Under the pieces are notes generated by a model. The model was given only the letters and a program-made list of their open reading frames with translations. It searched no databases and was not told the DNA's origin. A stretch of 64,000 bases of DNA from Salisapilia sapeloensis. Taxonomy: Eukaryota; Oomycota; Peronosporomycetes; Peronosporales; Salisapiliaceae. The position numbers and the translations under genes are program-made. This document shows positions 42,129 to 51,824 of the stretch, piece after piece (the first letter of the stretch is position 1; the number at the start of each line of letters is the position of its first letter). Where the stretch lies: assembly GCA_023334545.1 (NCBI GenBank), contig JAADVB010000012.1, positions 62,001 to 126,000 of the forward strand, given 5' to 3'.

Positions 42129-42811
42129 TTAGTGATCTTCGTTTTCACAGAACTCGGCATACGCTTTTTCATCCATGAGACCTTCAAGTTCCGACGCATC
42201 ATCCACCTAAGACATGGCAAAGATAAAAAATGAGGCATGAACAAGTTGTAATGGAAATGTAAAGTCTACGCACCTGGATCTTCATAAACCAGCCTTCTCC
42301 TTCCGGATCTTCATTGACGAGGTGCGGGTTCTCGGCCAATTCCTACGAGATTGGATGACCAAGAATCAGAATCAGATCTTCTTGAAGCAGAAGGAGACGC
42401 ATGTACCTCGTTGATGCCGGTGACTTTACCGCCGGCAGGAGCATACACGTCGCTCGCAGCCTTGACGGATTCAACCGCGCCAAAGGCTTCCCTAGAATCC
42501 ATGTAAAAACAACGTAAGTGCAAGCTCGAGCATACAAATTATCATCAAAATACGCACTCTTTCTTGAAGGCGTCTCCAATGGACGGCAAGTCGACGAACA
42601 CGACATCACCGAGCTGGTTTTGCGCAAAGTCGGTAATTCCGACGGTCGCTTCGGCGCCGTCCAGCGAAATGTACTCGTGCTGCTGCGTGTACTTGGTCGA
42701 GAAGTTGGCCGCAAGCGACGACGATCTCGAGAGGTTCACGAGAGCATTGGATTTTGCAACCTTGGGCACTGCTCGCGAAAGCAGAGTCGCTGCACGTACT
42801 GCCATAACCAT
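42129..42811 (-). CDS. GCSH: Glycine cleavage system H protein, mitochondrial
   Basis: Four exons (42811-42558, 42491-42407, 42342-42274, 42206-42129) give 161 aa. A 38-residue Ala/Arg/Ser presequence is followed by [26 protein letters not shown], and E-S-V-K-A-A-S-D, where Lys95 carries the lipoyl arm. [15 protein letters not shown] closes the fold. H protein shuttles the aminomethyl group between P, T and L proteins in mitochondria. Start ATG 42811 (or 42805, two residues shorter). It shares 142 bp with the divergent pseudouridine synthase. Confidence 0.95.
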
Positions 42812-42953
42812 TATCCTCTTGTTCCGAACGTCGCAAAAGATGATGTGAACGGATTGGTACCTCCCGCATACAAACGTCAAGTCAAATCGCAAGTCTATGT
42901 TTTAATCCAGTCAAGTTCAAGTCGACCATTTCGCACCAATTGTCACGGCCACG
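42812..42953. promoter_or_regulatory. Shared GCSH / pseudouridine synthase promoter region
   Basis: The 142 bp between divergent start codons must include both transcription starts unless they overlap coding sequence. No specific motif was identified. Confidence 0.35.
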
Positions 42954-44775
42954 ATGCTACGAGTACTTGGCACCGGATTATCTCGTGCTGGCGGTGGTGT
43001 TCATGCAATCAGGCAACATCACCGGCCTTGCATGGTACCTGCAAGCCCTTTGCAATACTTAAAAACAGACTATGCGAGGTCAATGAGCTCTGAAAGCCGT
43101 GATAAACTGGTGAAGCGAAAGGTGGCATTCGTCGCTGGCTACAATGGGAATAGTTATCATGGCGTGCAGTTAAATGACAGTGTTCCAACGGTGGAGCACC
43201 AATTGCGACAGGCTTTGTTTGACTGTGGAGCTATTCGTGAATCTAACTTTGAAGATTTGTCCAAAATCGACTGGGCTCGAAGTAGTCGGACGGACAAAGG
43301 CGTCCATGCTGGCTGCATTGTGGTACGTCTCTTTCTCTTCCGTTTAGCCCTGTAGCCACTGCATTTCTCCTGTTGACTTGATGCAATTATATAACGCTGC
43401 CTATATAGTTTTCTGCTAAGCTACTGATCGATGAAGACGCGATTGACTCTCGAACAGACCGTATCCCATACCTTACCGAAGCTGTGAATGCTCGTCTACC
43501 TGAAAGTATTCGCATCTTCTCCTTTACACGTGTTCACAAGCGTTTTAACGCTCGACATAACTGTGTCCTTCGAGACTATGAGTACTTCCTCCCTCTTTCG
43601 TTTTTTCAAGAAAGTCAAATCGATGGATCGAAAGTAGATATTGACGAAGCGATTGCAACGTTCTGCTCTGCTTTACGTCAATATGAAGGTGTACATGACT
43701 TTCATAACTTTACCAAGTCCCGATCGTTCTTCTATCGTCGACGGGCAAAGTACATGCAAGAGAGTACAAGTAATGAAGACGAGAGTGCTGAAGCAACGTT
43801 TGAGACGCAGTTTATTAATGAAGAGAAGACGGAACGTAAGAAACTACCTCGTCATCGTCGTGCTGTCTACTCTTGCTCCGCTTCGCGCATTGAAGATTTT
43901 TGTGGCACATCCTACGTCCGTGTTCACGTCGTCGGCCAAGCATTTCTACTCAATCAGATCCGATGCATGATCGGAGGTGCCTTTGCTCTCGCGACGAATC
44001 AAATGTCTCAAACGGCATTTGACGCTGCGTTGGAGACGAATCGAGTCGTTCGTGTCCCGATTGCTCCACCAGACGGACTCGTCCTCTTGAGCTGTACGTT
44101 AGGAGGCAAGATGCATGCCGTATCTCTCCTGCCAGATCCGAATACAGAGCTCGCGAAGGAACGAAAGGACTTGACGCATCGAGTGTTGCTTGGAAAGAAA
44201 GAGGACAATCAGATGAGCAAGTTCCGGGAGGAAGTGATCTATCCAGAAGTCCATGCTGCTTGGCAGGAAGCGGATATGGAACGATGGAGAGCATACTTGG
44301 AACGTGTGATTGAGACGAATGAAGAGTTAAATGAGAGTGACTTGGAAACGGCGTTGGAACAAGTACGTGAAGAGCGGGAAGGAAAGGATCGCAAGCGACA
44401 GGAGTTTGCCGAGAAGAGGCGCAAAGAGGCAGCGGAGAGAGAAGCCAAGGAACCGCTGATGGGCAAAGGAGGAAGTGCTTTGCCACGACAGTTTACTACC
44501 AAGTTGTGCGTGCACTATGGTGTCGCTCCTGGGATCTTCACTGGTGACTTACAGCGTGCAATCTCCAAGGTATGTACATGAGGTATATGGATATGTGACT
44601 CGTATTGATTTTGTATTCTTAGCACTTTCGACTGGGCTACATTCCATTGGAAGCGACAGAAGACGAGGTGCTCGAGTACATTGATGCCACGGGTGTAGAG
44701 AAACTGGTAAAGGAAGGTCGGCATCTTCGTCAGGCGCAACAGTCGACACCGATGCCTCGTCGTAACAAACAATAG
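42954..44775 (+). CDS. TruA/PUS1-type tRNA pseudouridine synthase
   Basis: Three exons (42954-43322, 43409-44569, 44623-44775) give 560 aa. The catalytic Asp114 lies in S-S-R-T-D-K-G-V-H-A. F-N-A-R-H-N-C and Y-E-Y-F-L-P, H-D-F-H-N-F-T-K and V-G-Q-A-F-L-L-N-Q-I-R-C-M-I-G-G are further TruA landmarks. A Lys/Glu-rich insert and a long C-terminal extension exceed bacterial TruA, as in eukaryotic PUS1-3. It isomerises uridine to pseudouridine in tRNA. The first 43 residues look like a mitochondrial presequence and a second in-frame Met (M-S-S-E-S-R-D) could give a nuclear or cytosolic form; dual use is inference. Confidence 0.88.
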
Positions 44776-44796
44776 ATAGGTCTTTTGCAACGGTGT

Positions 44797-45618
44797 TTAG
44801 TTCTCCACGACTGCTACAAGTGTACCAGATGTGACTTTCGTACGTCGAACGAGACCTCTACCTTCCATGTCAGACAGATGGTAGTCTAGCGGCAGTGTTG
44901 AATGCCGTAGCTTGCGTTTCTTGAGCTGAGTTTCGGCTACTTCCTTGTATTTCGTTCGTTTTAAAGTCGATAGAAGCGTCGAGCGAGTTTTTGACAGAGC
45001 TGTCACGAGCTTACCGATCCCTGGTAAGGATAATGTAAAGCTCTCGTGGTGCAGACTTGTCGTGGACCGAAGGAATCCGATGCGTTGTAGCCAAATAGCA
45101 TACTGACGCGCACTCTCGACGCTTATTTCACTGCTTATGGTCCGTTTGGCGTTCATAGCACCATGCAGATATGCAATAGTGATAGACGATTCCATGCAGA
45201 CATCTTGTAAAATATTTCGAAGCTGCTTTAGAGCTGCAAGTTGGCTACTTTTGCTATCACATGACGGACGAGATGTGATTTTCTCCATGCTCGAGTCAAT
45301 ACAAGCTTCATAGGTGGCAAATTGAACGAGAACGTAGTCTTCCTTTCCAGTCGGAATAGGAAAGCTGATTAAAGTCTTATTCAATTGATGCTCATGCACG
45401 CTCTGGTCCACTCGCGTCCGATTCGGTAGCACAGCGTAGAGTTGGTGCCACAGAACGAGCGGTGGGAGCTTCCATTCACGAAAACCCTTGGCACTACGAC
45501 TATGGATCAATTCCAACGTCGCTAACACATCATCGACGATATCGTCAGTTACTTCCCATTCGTCCTCTGCCTCTACGGCCGATCGCTGCGTCGGAGCAGG
45601 CCGACGCCGACGGAGCAT
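44797..45618 (-). CDS. STK19: STK19-like winged-helix protein
   Basis: A 273-aa intronless protein. L-P-P-L-V-L-W-H-Q-L-Y-A-V-L-P-N-R-T-R-V-D matches the conserved STK19 block, followed by an F-x-x-Y/F-E strand and helical segments expected of tandem winged helices. Despite the historic kinase name, STK19 lacks kinase motifs and is now tied to chromatin and transcription-coupled repair; none of the catalytic motifs are here either. It lies 22 bp from the convergent pseudouridine synthase stop. Assignment rests on one strong block and overall size. Confidence 0.7.
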   Translation of the reverse strand: MLRRRRPAPTQRSAVEAEDEWEVTDDIVDDVLATLELIHSRSAKGFREWKLPPLVLWHQLYAVLPNRTRVDQSVHEHQLNKTLISFPIPTGKEDYVLVQFATYEACIDSSMEKITSRPSCDSKSSQLAALKQLRNILQDVCMESSITIAYLHGAMNAKRTISSEISVESARQYAIWLQRIGFLRSTTSLHHESFTLSLPGIGKLVTALSKTRSTLLSTLKRTKYKEVAETQLKKRKLRHSTLPLDYHLSDMEGRGLVRRTKVTSGTLVAVVEN

Positions 45619-45632
45619 AATGAGTCACTCGT

Positions 45633-45908
45633 TTAACTTGAAGTTTGTATGACGTTGGTTTTGGGTTTTCTCTGCATGCCTTTTGAAGCTACCAGTAGGT
45701 CCTTGACCAGCTTTTCTTCTACGAGAAGCGCAGGAAGTCGGTCGGAATTGTCAAGACTTGCGTATATGGGGCGCGAACCGCTAACGTCGTGGCTATGGCG
45801 GCTCTCGCGCCTCTGTTTGTCCGTCTGTCGATCATTTCCAGGCATGCTCGTCGCAACGACATCCTTTTCTTCATTCGGTATTTGCTCTATACTACTGTAA
45901 GTGAGCAT
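45633..45908 (-). CDS. Small hydrophilic hypothetical protein
   Basis: A 91-aa frame from ATG 45908, 15 bp upstream of the STK19 start on the same strand. It is charged and contains D-R-L-P-A-L-L-V-E-E-K-L-V-K-D-L-L near its end, which looks like an amphipathic helix. No family was recognised. The opposite strand also has an open frame here with Ser/Leu/Arg-rich content that is less protein-like. It could be a genuine small gene or an upstream exon; evidence is weak. Confidence 0.3.
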   Translation of the reverse strand: MLTYSSIEQIPNEEKDVVATSMPGNDRQTDKQRRESRHSHDVSGSRPIYASLDNSDRLPALLVEEKLVKDLLVASKGMQRKPKTNVIQTSS

Positions 45909-45938
45909 TTGGCTTACGCTAGTGTGTAGTCCGTGGGC

Positions 45939-46932
45939 ATGTGGAGATCACTGTCCAAGACTACTCGTTTAAAGGTAGTGTGGTCGTGTATTAGTCGTAA
46001 AAAGCATGAATTCCGACATGACATGATGATGATAGGGACGAAAGAGCAGGATGTCGCGGTCATTGAAGCCGCCGAGTTCCAAACTTCCGACCTTCCTCGC
46101 GTTCTTGAAAGTATAATTTGTCATATAAAATCATGTATGTCCTTCTGACGATGGGATAGCTCTCGCAGATCCAGACAGTCGACGCCTAATGCCGACATCT
46201 GGTAGTCTCACCTTTGATGACAAAGACTCGGACCTATCTGAGAGAGACGTTGCGGTTCTACTTATGCTACTCATGCTTAGTTTCCACCTCGCTAATTGCG
46301 GATTTAATTTCGTTCGTTCCATGTTTGCAAAACGAGGACAAACTACCCACAAATCTCTTTTACTCTGCGATGCACCTCACCAGTGTGAAAAGCAGGCAGC
46401 TTTACAATTATTTCATTTGCAATTTCTCTTGGCTGCGAGAAGATTGGAACAGCGAACAGATAATAACGTCTCGATACAGGAAGACCGTTCAGATGATGAG
46501 CAAGAGACTCGATTGCTACAAAGCGTACAGTCGATCGTGGGCGACGTACAGCATTTAAGTGTCTCTGAGCTATTGGAGTCTTTGGAATCACTTCATGTAA
46601 CAGACGCAAAGTCGTTGACGGCAAGTATTGAAACGTACGTTGCAGAGATGAAGCGAGGGTTGGAAGAAGATGCTGAAAGTGCGTCCAAAGCCTGGGGTCG
46701 AATCCAGAGACTATATTCCGGAACGTCGGATCGGAAACAGACTTGTAGAGTAAGTCAAGCAACGTTGCCTCGACGGCATACGTCACCGGGTGTCGGTATG
46801 AGAGAAGCTGGACGAAATGCTGTGTTGAAGAGATTGGCAGAGGATTTGCCGCATGGATTTACGCCAGAAATGTTTGCGACTTTGGGCAAGTCACTGAAAG
46901 AAAGTATTGGCGAGGAGCAACAACCAAGATGA
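45939..46932 (+). CDS. Unrecognised protein, 314 aa
   Basis: Two exons (45939-46110, 46160-46932) join in phase to give 314 aa, for example V-L-E then T-L-A-D-P-D-S-R-R-L. Residues about 55-110 are hydrophobic and helical; the remainder is charged and helical with L-L-E-S-L-E-S-L and a final G-F-T-P-E-M-F-A-T-L-G block. Alternative starts lie at the M-M-M cluster near 46021. No domain or family could be named. Only 30 bp separate its start from the small minus-strand frame, so the first exon may be shorter than drawn. Confidence 0.5.
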
Positions 46933-47759
46933 GGATGCGACTGTTTTTGCTGAAGATTGGCTTCTCACCGATGTATATCTCATCTCCTCCTCACAGGAAC
47001 TTGGTTGTAAAAATATAATTCTAACATGGTTCGGCAACTTTGTGTGATACGTGGACCACTTTTGACTAGAAATATGTATGCTAAACAGGAAATGGTCGCT
47101 AAGGTGAATCTACAAATAGTACGCATTTGGCTTCGTCTCATGTTTGATAGAGATACTGTATGGGTTGATTTTTACGCCAAGTATATTGCTTCCTGCGTTT
47201 TAAAGAGCTTTATAAATAGCTGTGCAAGCTTGTCGTGAATGCCGATTTAGTTCATGCGAATCGCTTTGCAAGTATCGCTACTTTGGCTTTCATATTGCGT
47301 AGAATTTGCTGTTGTAGGGATAGGAGTGAGAATTTTAACTACAAGAACGGGAAGAGCGTGGCAAGCAAAACATCTCTGTTTGAAGAAGTAACCTGTCATA
47401 CGTACTATATAGCTTTATATCCAAGGATAAAGAGATTAAAACTAATATTTCATACGAGATGCGTCTAACGTGCATGCTGTCATTGCTTTCTTGCAGACAC
47501 CTGTGATTCTGCAAAACACCGATACAATATTATCCGAATCGACTAGACAAATGCCCGATTACTTTACACTCTTCTACTGTACTATAAATGATTACACCTT
47601 TTTCATTACTTTCGGTAAAAGGCTTGAAGCAAAATATCACCAACGGATCAATATAACAGAAATGGAATGCCTTTAACACACAAGTAGTGCTTATTCAGAA
47701 CTCGTTCGTAGGCTAAAAGACAAATTCAGTGACAAGAACAACATTCTATATTGATCAAA
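46933..47759. other. Intergenic spacer, no supported gene
   Basis: About 830 bp of AT-rich sequence with short frames (for example 47026-47238 and 47470-47676) lacking family features. Both flanking genes end here, so it holds their 3' regions. No repeat similarity to the dispersed element was noticed. Confidence 0.5.
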
Positions 47760-48155
47760 CTAGGATGATTCTTTCGGCGTAAGGAATCGAGCGACCTCGT
47801 CGTCATTTTGTCCATGGCCTTGTAGTCGCAGCTTGGAGTTGTCGTAGGCAAGCATCACACCTCCAAGTGTACCGATGATACCTGAGAATAGAAACCCAGG
47901 AACAGCAAGCGGCTTGGATAGCTGTCGGCCTATATATTTTGCTTTAATATTGCGTATTCCCAAGATACTTTATGTCACCATCATACCAATCAAATAGCCT
48001 AGTGGGAAGCACACCGCACCCAGTCCTGCGGCCTGGGTAAAGTCATTCTTGCTGCAATTTTCCCAAATCTGCTTTGTTGTCGGGTTTTCCAAGACCACCG
48101 GATATTTTGGTGTCCGATAGTCATTAAACACCGGAGGCTTCCGCTCTTCACTCAT
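47760..48155 (-). CDS. Complex I 21-kDa (NUXM-like) subunit, diverged paralogue
   Basis: Two exons (48155-47987, 47929-47760) give 112 aa. Y-P-V-V-L-E-N-P near 18, a first hydrophobic segment G-A-V-C-F-P-L-G-Y-L-I-G, a second G-F-L-F-S-G-I-I-G-T-L-G-G, then L-R-L-Q-G-H-G-Q-N-D-D-E-V match the gene at 60328-60710. That pattern belongs to the fungal-type NADH:ubiquinone oxidoreductase 21-kDa family, an inner-membrane subunit with two transmembrane helices. The phase-1 intron interrupts the glycine codon after Y-L-I-G, exactly as in the paralogue. It is less conserved than the other copy, so it could be a second subunit or a specialised isoform. Confidence 0.7.
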
Positions 48156-48319
48156 TCTCCTCGTCTATTGTTTCGGTCGATGTGTGCTCAAGTAGCCACT
48201 CTTTCGTCCATACGTAATATTAGCTCTTTTACTAAACCACACACCACGAAAGAAATATTTATAAAAATTTCATTTCGAGTCTTCTCCCTATAGCTCCGAC
48301 CTCCGCTCCCTCACTCGGC
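48156..48319. promoter_or_regulatory. Shared NUXM-like / MINDY promoter region
   Basis: The divergent start codons are 164 bp apart. The sequence is AT-rich near 48215-48275; no specific element was recognised. Confidence 0.3.
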
Positions 48320-50037
48320 ATGAGCGAAGGCGATTTCCCATTAAAACACACCTCTTTCCTCGGTACATCCGTGACGTACATTTGTCAGAATGTCAATGGT
48401 CCTTGTCCGTTGCTAGCTATTGCGAACGTCCTGCTGCTTCGACAGCATATTCGCCTGCCGCAGTCTGCGTTAGACAGTGGCAGTATCTCCTCCACACAGC
48501 TCATGCAAGCTGTCCTTGAGAGACTAGAAGCAGCGAATCAACCTGTACGACACTAGTATTCCGTCCTACGCGTGTATGTGTATCTGATTATGCGATTGAT
48601 ATAGCGAGCGGATGCAGAAGAGTTGGAAAAACTGACACAGGAGAAGACTTTACAGGATGTAAAAGACCTGCTTCCGAGTCTATTGGTTGGCCTAGATGTC
48701 AATGTTCGCTTCCGAAAGTAGGAATTCTAGTTTATACGTAGTCAATAAGAAGTGCTCATGGAAGCTCATGTGATAGAACCTCCGACTTTGAGTATACGGT
48801 CGCATGTGCCATCTTTGACATGTTGGATATCATCCTCGTGCATGGATGGCTTGTGGATCCGCAAGACACCACTACTTCCAATGTCGTCGGAAGCCGATCC
48901 TACAATGAGCTCGTCGAGAGACTAATGGACTACCGAGGAATCCTCATGACCGAATCGAAATCAGAAGCTTCTTCATCAGCCAATGCCTCAACTCCCGTCA
49001 CTGAAGCTACCGAAGACGACAAAGCCGACAAAGTTGAAGAAAAAGCTCCAGCCACCACGCCGTTGCTTCCTCCGTTGTCCATCAAAACCTCACCGGATGT
49101 GGTTGGATCCGTGGAACAGGAAATTACCCCACAGACATCTGTCAGTCCGTCCAAGCAAACGATAGATTCATTAAAGCAAGAGCGCCAGTTAAACGACTCG
49201 GACGCTCTTCAGACTGCAACGACGTTATTACAGGAAGGACCTGTGCTAGAGGACTTTTTCCACGACACAGCATCTCAGCTGACGTACACTGGTCTCATCC
49301 AACTGCATGAAGACGTGCGCGAACGTCAGCTGTGTGTTTTCTTTCGCAACAACCACTTTTCCTCTATCTTTAAATTTGACGGATCGTTATATCTTCTCGT
49401 GACGGACGTCGGGTACTATGACGAGCCGTCGGTTGTGTGGGAGAAACTAAGTGAAATCCATGGAGACACGAGTTACTTTGACCAGGACTTTCGGCCGTTG
49501 AATGCTGCTGAGACGCGTCAACAGTCGATCCTGACGTCTCAGGAACATACAGCCGTGCCAGAGCCCACGGAGGAGGAGAAGGAAGCTCTGAAGGCACAGG
49601 AAGACGCAGACTTGGCTCTGGCCATGAAGTTGCAGGAAGAGGAGGATGGGCAATCGAATACGCAGACGTATGAGACGGTTGCCACTGACTCGAACGAAGT
49701 AGATGATGGGTATCACAACCAACTTGCCGAAAAGAGTCAGCCAGCGGTTCGTAGCTACCGTGCGAGCTCGCAGACAAACCCAGGCGGCACTGCTACGGAA
49801 CCTCCGGAAGAGCCGATTAACATGAACAGTGATGGAGAGCTTGTGCTTAGTCAGGAAGACATTGAAGCGCAAAGACAGGCAGAAGCGTATTATGCGCAGA
49901 AGAGGCAGGATGAGCAAGATCAGCGAAGGTACCAGGAGCAGTTGGCGAGAGAGCTTCAACATCAGCAGCAAGCGCAGAGACAGCGGCAGGCGTCTCAGCC
50001 TCGCCAAAACTCTGGAAGCGACTGTAGTCTTATGTAG
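48320..50037 (+). CDS. MINDY-type Lys48-specific deubiquitinase
   Basis: Three exons (48320-48544, 48605-48717, 48777-50037) give 532 aa. The catalytic block Y-I-C-Q-N-V-N-G-P-C-P-L-L-A-I contains the oxyanion Gln23 and nucleophile Cys29. F-F-R-N-N-H-F-S-S holds the catalytic His. H-G-W-L-V-D-P-Q and L-T-Y-T-G-L are further MINDY/FAM63 marks. After the catalytic domain come A-D-L-A-L-A-M-K-L-Q-E-E-E, a ubiquitin-interacting-like helix, and Gln/Arg-rich coiled sequence. The protein ends C-S-L-M, a CaaX box with Met that would favour farnesylation and membrane attachment. These enzymes trim Lys48-linked ubiquitin chains. Confidence 0.88.
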
Positions 50038-50799
50038 ATGCTTGTAGTGGACGCTTCTAACTTTGCAATGCATTATTTTAAACCAAGACGAAAATTTGTT
50101 CAAAAGGAGTTGATAAGTAGCTACGAACGGGGAAAGAAACTGAAAGTAACATTGTTCTGCATGGGCGGTAGGATCGTATCTTGTGTGTATGCTTCTAAAT
50201 GTTCAATTCGACGTACTAAAGAGACTCTTTCAGATGCTATGAAGTATAAGAGTTGACTTTTAGTTTACCTAGATGATTCTATAGCAACTGCATAGTAGTC
50301 TATACGATATAACGTTGCTCTTGTCTTGTGTTTGTTACCTTTCATGTAGATAGCTTCTTTCGTATCGCTGATTTCTTTTACATGCAAATTCGATTCATCT
50401 TTCTTTACTATATTCCAAATGTACAAGTTCCTTTGTCTTTGCTCTATAGCTGTTCCTACTTTTGATTCTCTAGCTTGCTATTAACATTTTCTGTATAATA
50501 TAAGTGGGGCAGGTTTCCATCTAGTGCTTTAGTGCTTAAAGCAATTTGTAATTCCTCCTTCATTTACTACCTCTTGAAACCCTTCCTCTCGTACGTCACT
50601 GACAATTACATCGACCAAGAAGTTATACAGAATACTTTAAGTCGGGAGATCGATGTCTGCGTCGGCTTTGAAGATATGAGAAAGTCAATAGCTGGTTAGA
50701 TGAGAAAGTAGATGTTCGACGAGGGACGAGGTAAAACGAAAGACACATCATGAGGCACTTAAAATCACTTGCATTTCACCGATCGTGAGCTAGAGGGTA
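50038..50799. other. Gene-poor AT-rich spacer
   Basis: About 760 bp downstream of the MINDY gene with T-rich and pyrimidine-rich stretches and no supported frame. It leads into the second copy of the dispersed repeat. Confidence 0.5.
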
Positions 50800-51470
50800 C
50801 CCACTGTGTTCGCGCTGAACACCGATTCGGTATATTTTGGGATTCGCTTTTTTGTCATTCTATTCATGATAATCTAATTGAGCAATTCCACGTTCGCCGA
50901 GAATAGCCGATTTTGCTTCGCCACTTGGCACTTAACTCCTAACGTAGCACTTCAATATAGCTTTCCAATCAAGAAAGAAGTGCAAGAGCAAGTGATCGTT
51001 CGTCTTTGATGCAATCAGGAGAAAACCATCCTCGAGAAGACTTCAAGGCACGCCTGGTGCTCGAAATGTGCACATTTGAAAAAACGCGCGAAAGACTCGA
51101 TGAGCTTTTCGCTATTATTTCGGAACAGGCGTAGTACAGTGCCGAACGAAATAATTGAGCGATATTTATGACGCAAACGGTATTCCGTCCCACTAAAATG
51201 GCGAAGAGCTTAATAGCGCAAATAAAGCGAATGCAACTTCAACCTGAATTACTTAGACGAGAAACCACGGTGCGCTCGATACTATCTCCCGTCAAAACAT
51301 GATAGAGGAACGGAAGATATAGGTGGATAGGCCTGGAAAGGTGAATGGCGGTGTAAGAATAGGGAGAGCCGCCAAATACTTAGGCATTCCTTCCTATGGC
51401 AATACATCCATGCTTATTTTCATGATAATCGGTAATCCGATCAATGAACACGGCCTGAATTTTGTTCTTA
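50800..51470 (+). repeat. Diverged dispersed repeat, copy 2
   Basis: It is similar to 185-870 in the same orientation, clearest at 50808-50900, 51008-51110, 51115-51250 and, more weakly, near 51400-51460. The right arm of the internal inverted repeat is present at about 51199-51225, but the left arm is shortened (the segment corresponding to 540-555 in copy 1 is missing). The two copies differ by many substitutions and small indels, so insertion or duplication is old. A 74-codon minus-strand frame inside has no known domain. Confidence 0.6.
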
Positions 51471-51824
51471 TATATATATATCAATATGCTAGAACCGGGT
51501 AATTACACAAATTATTCAAGTTGCAGATAATGATAGAGGGACCCAGCACAAGTAGAAAGTCCATCCAGATGCTATTACCACAATCTAACTAGGATGTATG
51601 TTTTTATTCCCTATTTTCGACCAAGTAGGTAGCGTACATTATACTACTATCTCGCCTATTTCCATGTAGCATGGAAGAATACGCTCATGGACCTCTTATG
51701 TGATTTAATTTCATCACTTCATCCTTTTGATGTTATTTTAAGCAAAGGAAGGCAAGCTCGATTAATCATTCATTCATATCAAATTCATTAGATCTTATTC
51801 ACCTTTCCCCGATTTGACATCGCT
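51471..51824. other. AT-rich spacer
   Basis: About 350 bp including a short TA run near 51470-51482 and the 3' region of the AGC kinase gene. Nothing else was recognised. Confidence 0.5.
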
